Positions 61,452 to 64,000 of a stretch of DNA of 64,000 nt are shown here, in pieces (within the stretch, counting starts at the first letter, position 1; the number at the start of each line of letters is the position of its first letter). The stretch spans positions 186,001 to 250,000 of the forward strand of contig CANAAV010000001.1 in the NCBI GenBank assembly GCA_947346365.1, written 5' to 3'. The notes beneath the pieces were generated by a model that saw only the letters and a program-made list of their open reading frames with translations, searched no databases and was not told where the DNA came from. The position numbers were made by a program, and so were the translations under genes. This stretch comes from an uncultured Flavonifractor sp. (GTDB lineage Bacteria > Bacillota > Clostridia > Oscillospirales > Oscillospiraceae).

Positions 61452-61649
61452 ATGGCTCAAATTACAAAAGACACCATCATCGGCGATATTTTGGATATTG
61501 CCCCTGAGACTGCTCCCATCTTTCTGTCGATTGGGATGCATTGCCTGGGCTGCCCTTCCTCTCGCGGGGAGACTGTGGAACAGGCCTGTATGGTCCACGG
61601 CGTAGACGTGGAGGAGCTGGTGGGCAAGCTCAACGCCGCCGCCCAGTAA
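61452..61649 (+). CDS. DUF1858 redox-disulfide domain protein
   Basis: 65-residue protein with a DUF1858 fold, also called hybrid cluster protein-associated redox disulfide domain. ITKDTIIGDILDIAPETAPI at the start and GMHCLGCPSSRGETVEQAC with a Cys-x2-Cys pair in the middle; a role in redox transfer is inferred from this pair. ATG at 61452 with GGAGG eight bases before. Monocistronic: promoter and terminator on both sides. No hybrid cluster gene is nearby. Confidence 0.88.
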   Translation: MAQITKDTIIGDILDIAPETAPIFLSIGMHCLGCPSSRGETVEQACMVHGVDVEELVGKLNAAAQ

Positions 61650-61653
61650 CATC

Positions 61654-61690
61654 AAAAAATGGAGCGGTCAGAATGACCGCTCCATTTTTT
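61654..61690 (+). terminator. Intrinsic terminator after DUF1858 gene
   Basis: 17-nt arms 61654-61670 and 61674-61690 pair perfectly around GAA; AAAAAATGGAGCGG on one side and CCGCTCCATTTTTT on the other. Works in both directions. Confidence 0.92.
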
Positions 61691-61757
61691 GTGCCAAGGA
61701 GAGGAGACACTGGAAACAGGGCCTAGTGTGGCCTGTAACCGGGAGGGGAGGAGTAGT

Positions 61758-62471
61758 TTGAGCGTGATCCAATTGCCGCCGCGGATGCAAACGGTGGCGG
61801 ACCTGGTGCCCCCAGGGGCTAAAGTGGTGGATGTAGGCACAGACCATGCCTATCTGCCCGCTAACTTGCTCCAGCGCGGGATAATTCGTCGGGCGGTGGT
61901 GTCGGACCTGCGGGCCGGACCGCTGTCTCGCGCTCGAGCCACGGCGGAGCGGTACGGTTTGACGGAACTTATGGATTTCCGGCTATGCGACGGTTTGGCT
62001 GGTATCTTGCCGGAGGAGGCGGACACCATCATCATCGCGGGTATGGGGGGCGAGACAATTGCCGCCATTCTAGCTGCCGCCCCTTGGACTGCGCAGGGAG
62101 AACGCCGCTTATTACTTCAGCCTATGACAGCTCAATACCAGCTGCGCCGGTGGCTTCAAGCGCACCGGTATACAATTCAAAGGGAAGCGCTCAGCCGGGA
62201 GAAGGATTCCTTTTATACAATTTTAGCGGCAGCCCCCGGCGATATGGGTCCCATGAGCCCCGCCCAATACTGGGCAGGGAAGCAGAGCAGGGAGGCCTGT
62301 TCCCCCTGGCGGGGAGAGTATCTGCGGCGGCAGGCTGCTCAATTGGACCGAATACTGGCGGGGCTGAACCGGTCTAAACGGGCGGAGCATGCGCTGCGTG
62401 GGGGGGAGCTGGAACAGATCCGCCAGGGAATTGAGGAGATGCGAGAGGAATGGAATACATGGCAAGTGTAA
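61758..62471 (+). CDS. trmK: tRNA (adenine(22)-N(1))-methyltransferase
   Basis: Methylates A22 in tRNA with SAM (COG2384). 237 residues. SAM motif AKVVDVGTDHAYLPANLLQRG near residue 22, split here by the loop; IIAGMGGETIAAIL holds the catalytic region. Start is TTG at 61758 behind GGGGAGGAG; a GTG at 61764 is an alternative. The C-terminal coiled part ends inside the next gene (13-bp overlap). Confidence 0.9.
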   Translation: MSVIQLPPRMQTVADLVPPGAKVVDVGTDHAYLPANLLQRGIIRRAVVSDLRAGPLSRARATAERYGLTELMDFRLCDGLAGILPEEADTIIIAGMGGETIAAILAAAPWTAQGERRLLLQPMTAQYQLRRWLQAHRYTIQREALSREKDSFYTILAAAPGDMGPMSPAQYWAGKQSREACSPWRGEYLRRQAAQLDRILAGLNRSKRAEHALRGGELEQIRQGIEEMREEWNTWQV

Positions 62472-63256
62472 GAGAAGTTGTTCAATATCTGGACCATTTG
62501 GCGCCATTTTCCCTTCAGATGGAATTTGATAACGCCGGCTTTTTGGTGGGGCGCGGGGACCGGAGCGTCTCCCGCATTCTGGTCTCTTTGGATATCACGG
62601 AGGAGGTGGCGGCAGAAGCGGGAGAGCTGGGAGCGCAGCTGATTGTATCCCACCACCCGGTTATCTTCCATCCGGTCAAAGCGCTTACAGACGCCACTCC
62701 GGAGGGGCGGATTCTGCTTGGATTGGCAGAGCGGAACATTGCTGCAATCTGTGCCCATACAAATCTGGACGCAGTAAAGGGAGGCGTCAATGACGCCCTG
62801 GCCTGGAAGCTAGGGCTGACGCAGGTTGAGCAGCTGCGCCAGGAGGGGCTGGACCCTTCCGGGCGGCCCTATGGCATTGGCAGGGTGGGCACTGCCGCCG
62901 GTACTCCCTGCACAGCCGCCGCCTTTGCCGCCTTTGTCAAAGCCGCCCTCGGCGCCAACGGGGTGCGCTATGTGGATGCCTGCCGCCCGGTACGCCGTGT
63001 AGCGGTAGGGGGCGGGGCCTGTGCCGACATGATGGCCGACGCCTTGGCGCAGGGATGCGACACCTTTGTGACCGCGGATGTGAAATATAACGGCTTTTTG
63101 GACGCCAAAGCCTTGGGGCTCAATTTGATTGACGCAGGGCACTATCCTACTGAGCAGGTGGTGTGTCCGGTCCTGGTGGAGTGGCTTTCAAAGGGATTCC
63201 CGGACGTGGAGATATTTCCCACCCAACGGCACAAAGAGGTATTTTCTTACCTGTAA
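62459..63256 (+). CDS. Nif3-like dinuclear metal centre protein
   Basis: Hexameric metal-binding protein of the NIF3/YqfO family (also called GTP cyclohydrolase type 1 type 2); true reaction unsettled. 265 residues from the ATG at 62459, which has AGAGGA nine bases before; the ATG at 62450 has it too close. Metal ligands: [26 protein letters not shown] and [11 protein letters not shown]. The trmK pairing is normal in Firmicutes. Confidence 0.92.
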   Translation: MASVREVVQYLDHLAPFSLQMEFDNAGFLVGRGDRSVSRILVSLDITEEVAAEAGELGAQLIVSHHPVIFHPVKALTDATPEGRILLGLAERNIAAICAHTNLDAVKGGVNDALAWKLGLTQVEQLRQEGLDPSGRPYGIGRVGTAAGTPCTAAAFAAFVKAALGANGVRYVDACRPVRRVAVGGGACADMMADALAQGCDTFVTADVKYNGFLDAKALGLNLIDAGHYPTEQVVCPVLVEWLSKGFPDVEIFPTQRHKEVFSYL

Positions 63257-63260
63257 GGGG

Positions 63261-63289
63261 TTGCCAAGCCGCCCAAGACGTGCTAAACT
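63261..63289 (+). promoter_or_regulatory. SigA-type promoter for yebC
   Basis: TTGCCA (63261-63266), 17-bp spacer, TAAACT (63284-63289), 40 bp before the yebC ATG. Confidence 0.6.
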
Positions 63290-63329
63290 TATTTTGCATA
63301 TTTTCGATACAGGAAGGGAACGAGATAGT

Positions 63330-64000
63330 ATGTCAGGACATTCCAAATGGCACAATATCCAAAAAACGAAGGGCGCTGCCGACGCTAAGCGCTCTCAGAT
63401 ATTCACAAAAATTGCCCGGGAGATGATTGTGGCGGTGAAAACCGGCGGCAGCGGAGACCCTGCGAACAATTCCCGCCTTGCCACGGTAATCGCTAAGGCA
63501 AAAGCCGCCAATATGCCCAATGACAATATTAAGCGCACCATTGATAAGGCTTTGGGCTCCGGCAATGCCGACGCCTATGAAAACGTCACGTATGAGGGCT
63601 ACGGGCCCTCCGGTGTGGCGGTGATTGTAGACGCGCTCACCGACAACCGCAACCGCACGGCTCCCGAGGTCCGTCATCTGCTGGACAAATACGGTAAAGG
63701 GCTGGGGGCTACCGGCTGTGTGTCCTGGTCCTTTGACCGTAAGGGTGTGATTGTCATTGAGAAAGAGGATTTGGATGAGGATACTGTCATGATGGACGCC
63801 CTGGACGCCGGAGCGGACGACATGCAGGCGGAGGACGAGGTTTTTGAGGTTTACACCGATCCGGATTCTTTTGGCGGTGTGCTGGAGGCGCTGGAGGAGA
63901 AGGGCTATACCTTTGTTCAGGCCGCTGTGGAGATGGTCCCTCAGAATTACGTAAAGCTGGAGAATGAAGAGGACATCAAAAATATGGAAAAACTCATTGA
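63330..64000 (+). CDS. yebC: YebC/PmpR family regulatory protein, 3' end outside
   Basis: YebC family protein; recent work links these to ribosome rescue at proline stretches as well as transcription control. 223 residues visible, the stop lies beyond the window. [54 protein letters not shown] and [20 protein letters not shown] are all family signatures in order. ATG at 63330 with AAGGGAA. Confidence 0.96.
   Translation, partial: MSGHSKWHNIQKTKGAADAKRSQIFTKIAREMIVAVKTGGSGDPANNSRLATVIAKAKAANMPNDNIKRTIDKALGSGNADAYENVTYEGYGPSGVAVIVDALTDNRNRTAPEVRHLLDKYGKGLGATGCVSWSFDRKGVIVIEKEDLDEDTVMMDALDAGADDMQAEDEVFEVYTDPDSFGGVLEALEEKGYTFVQAAVEMVPQNYVKLENEEDIKNMEKLI

Noticed and set aside
1..64000. Defence island, prophage or integrated element
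   Set aside because: All gene runs are conserved housekeeping or sporulation blocks; no integrase, terminase, restriction or toxin genes, and no tRNA with attachment repeats.

Overview
The window is 64 kb of chromosomal DNA from a spore-forming, fairly GC-rich member of the Firmicutes, class Clostridia. Gene order and protein sequences suggest Oscillospiraceae (the Flavonifractor, Intestinimonas, Lawsonibacter or Oscillibacter neighbourhood); that placement is inferred from content, not from a marker tree. PolC, PASTA kinase, CdaA, RemA, YtfJ, SpoVM, SipL, SpoIVA and a SigH-like factor all point to a low-GC Gram-positive type genome with endospores. Coding is dense and almost all on the + strand; only atoE and a Crp-family regulator are on the - strand. 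No tRNA, rRNA, CRISPR array, prophage or intact transposase was seen.

Region by region: (1) 1-4 kb, glutamate synthase gltB (5' end outside the window) and gltD. (2) 4-15 kb, the translation, lipid, isoprenoid and replication run pyrH-frr-uppS-cdsA-dxr-rseP-ispG-polC, then ferritin. (3) 15-22 kb, a phosphatase and an M50 protease, then scpA-scpB-DUF2953-ytfJ-dac-rluB, which mixes chromosome condensation with sporulation and cell-wall genes. (4) 22-31 kb, an RpiR regulator, a BaiN-like flavoprotein, cmk-plsC, rpsA with a long leader, carD, ispD-ispF, and a coupled DUF3343/cysteine desulfurase pair. (5) 30-37 kb, cdaA-cdaR (cyclic di-AMP), rseC, DUF5685, a J-domain protein, a membrane protein, then yicC-remA-gmk-rpoZ. 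(6) 37-48 kb, priA-def-fmt-yugP-rsmB-rlmN-prpC-prkC-rsgA, linking translation start, rRNA methylation and the PASTA kinase/phosphatase pair. (7) 48-54 kb, a spore-coat foundation cluster: a small ORF, the 23-residue spoVM, sipL, and, beyond an inverted short-chain fatty acid transporter, spoIVA. (8) 54-57.5 kb, a Crp-family regulator divergent from leuC-leuD-leuB. (9) 57.5-64 kb, ruvC-ruvA-(gene remnant)-ruvB, sigH, a zinc-ribbon protein, a DUF1858 protein, trmK, a Nif3-family protein and yebC (3' end outside the window).

Most of the window is conserved housekeeping. The points most worth following are: spoVM, sipL and spoIVA close together, with SigE-like promoter candidates of equal spacing before sipL and spoIVA; a Crp-type dyad lying exactly over the divergent crp/leu promoters; two dyads around the atoE promoter; a probable truncated DUF6054 gene between ruvA and ruvB; a pair of related intergenic repeats; and the DUF3343/desulfurase pair. 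No clearly new defence or biosynthetic system was found.
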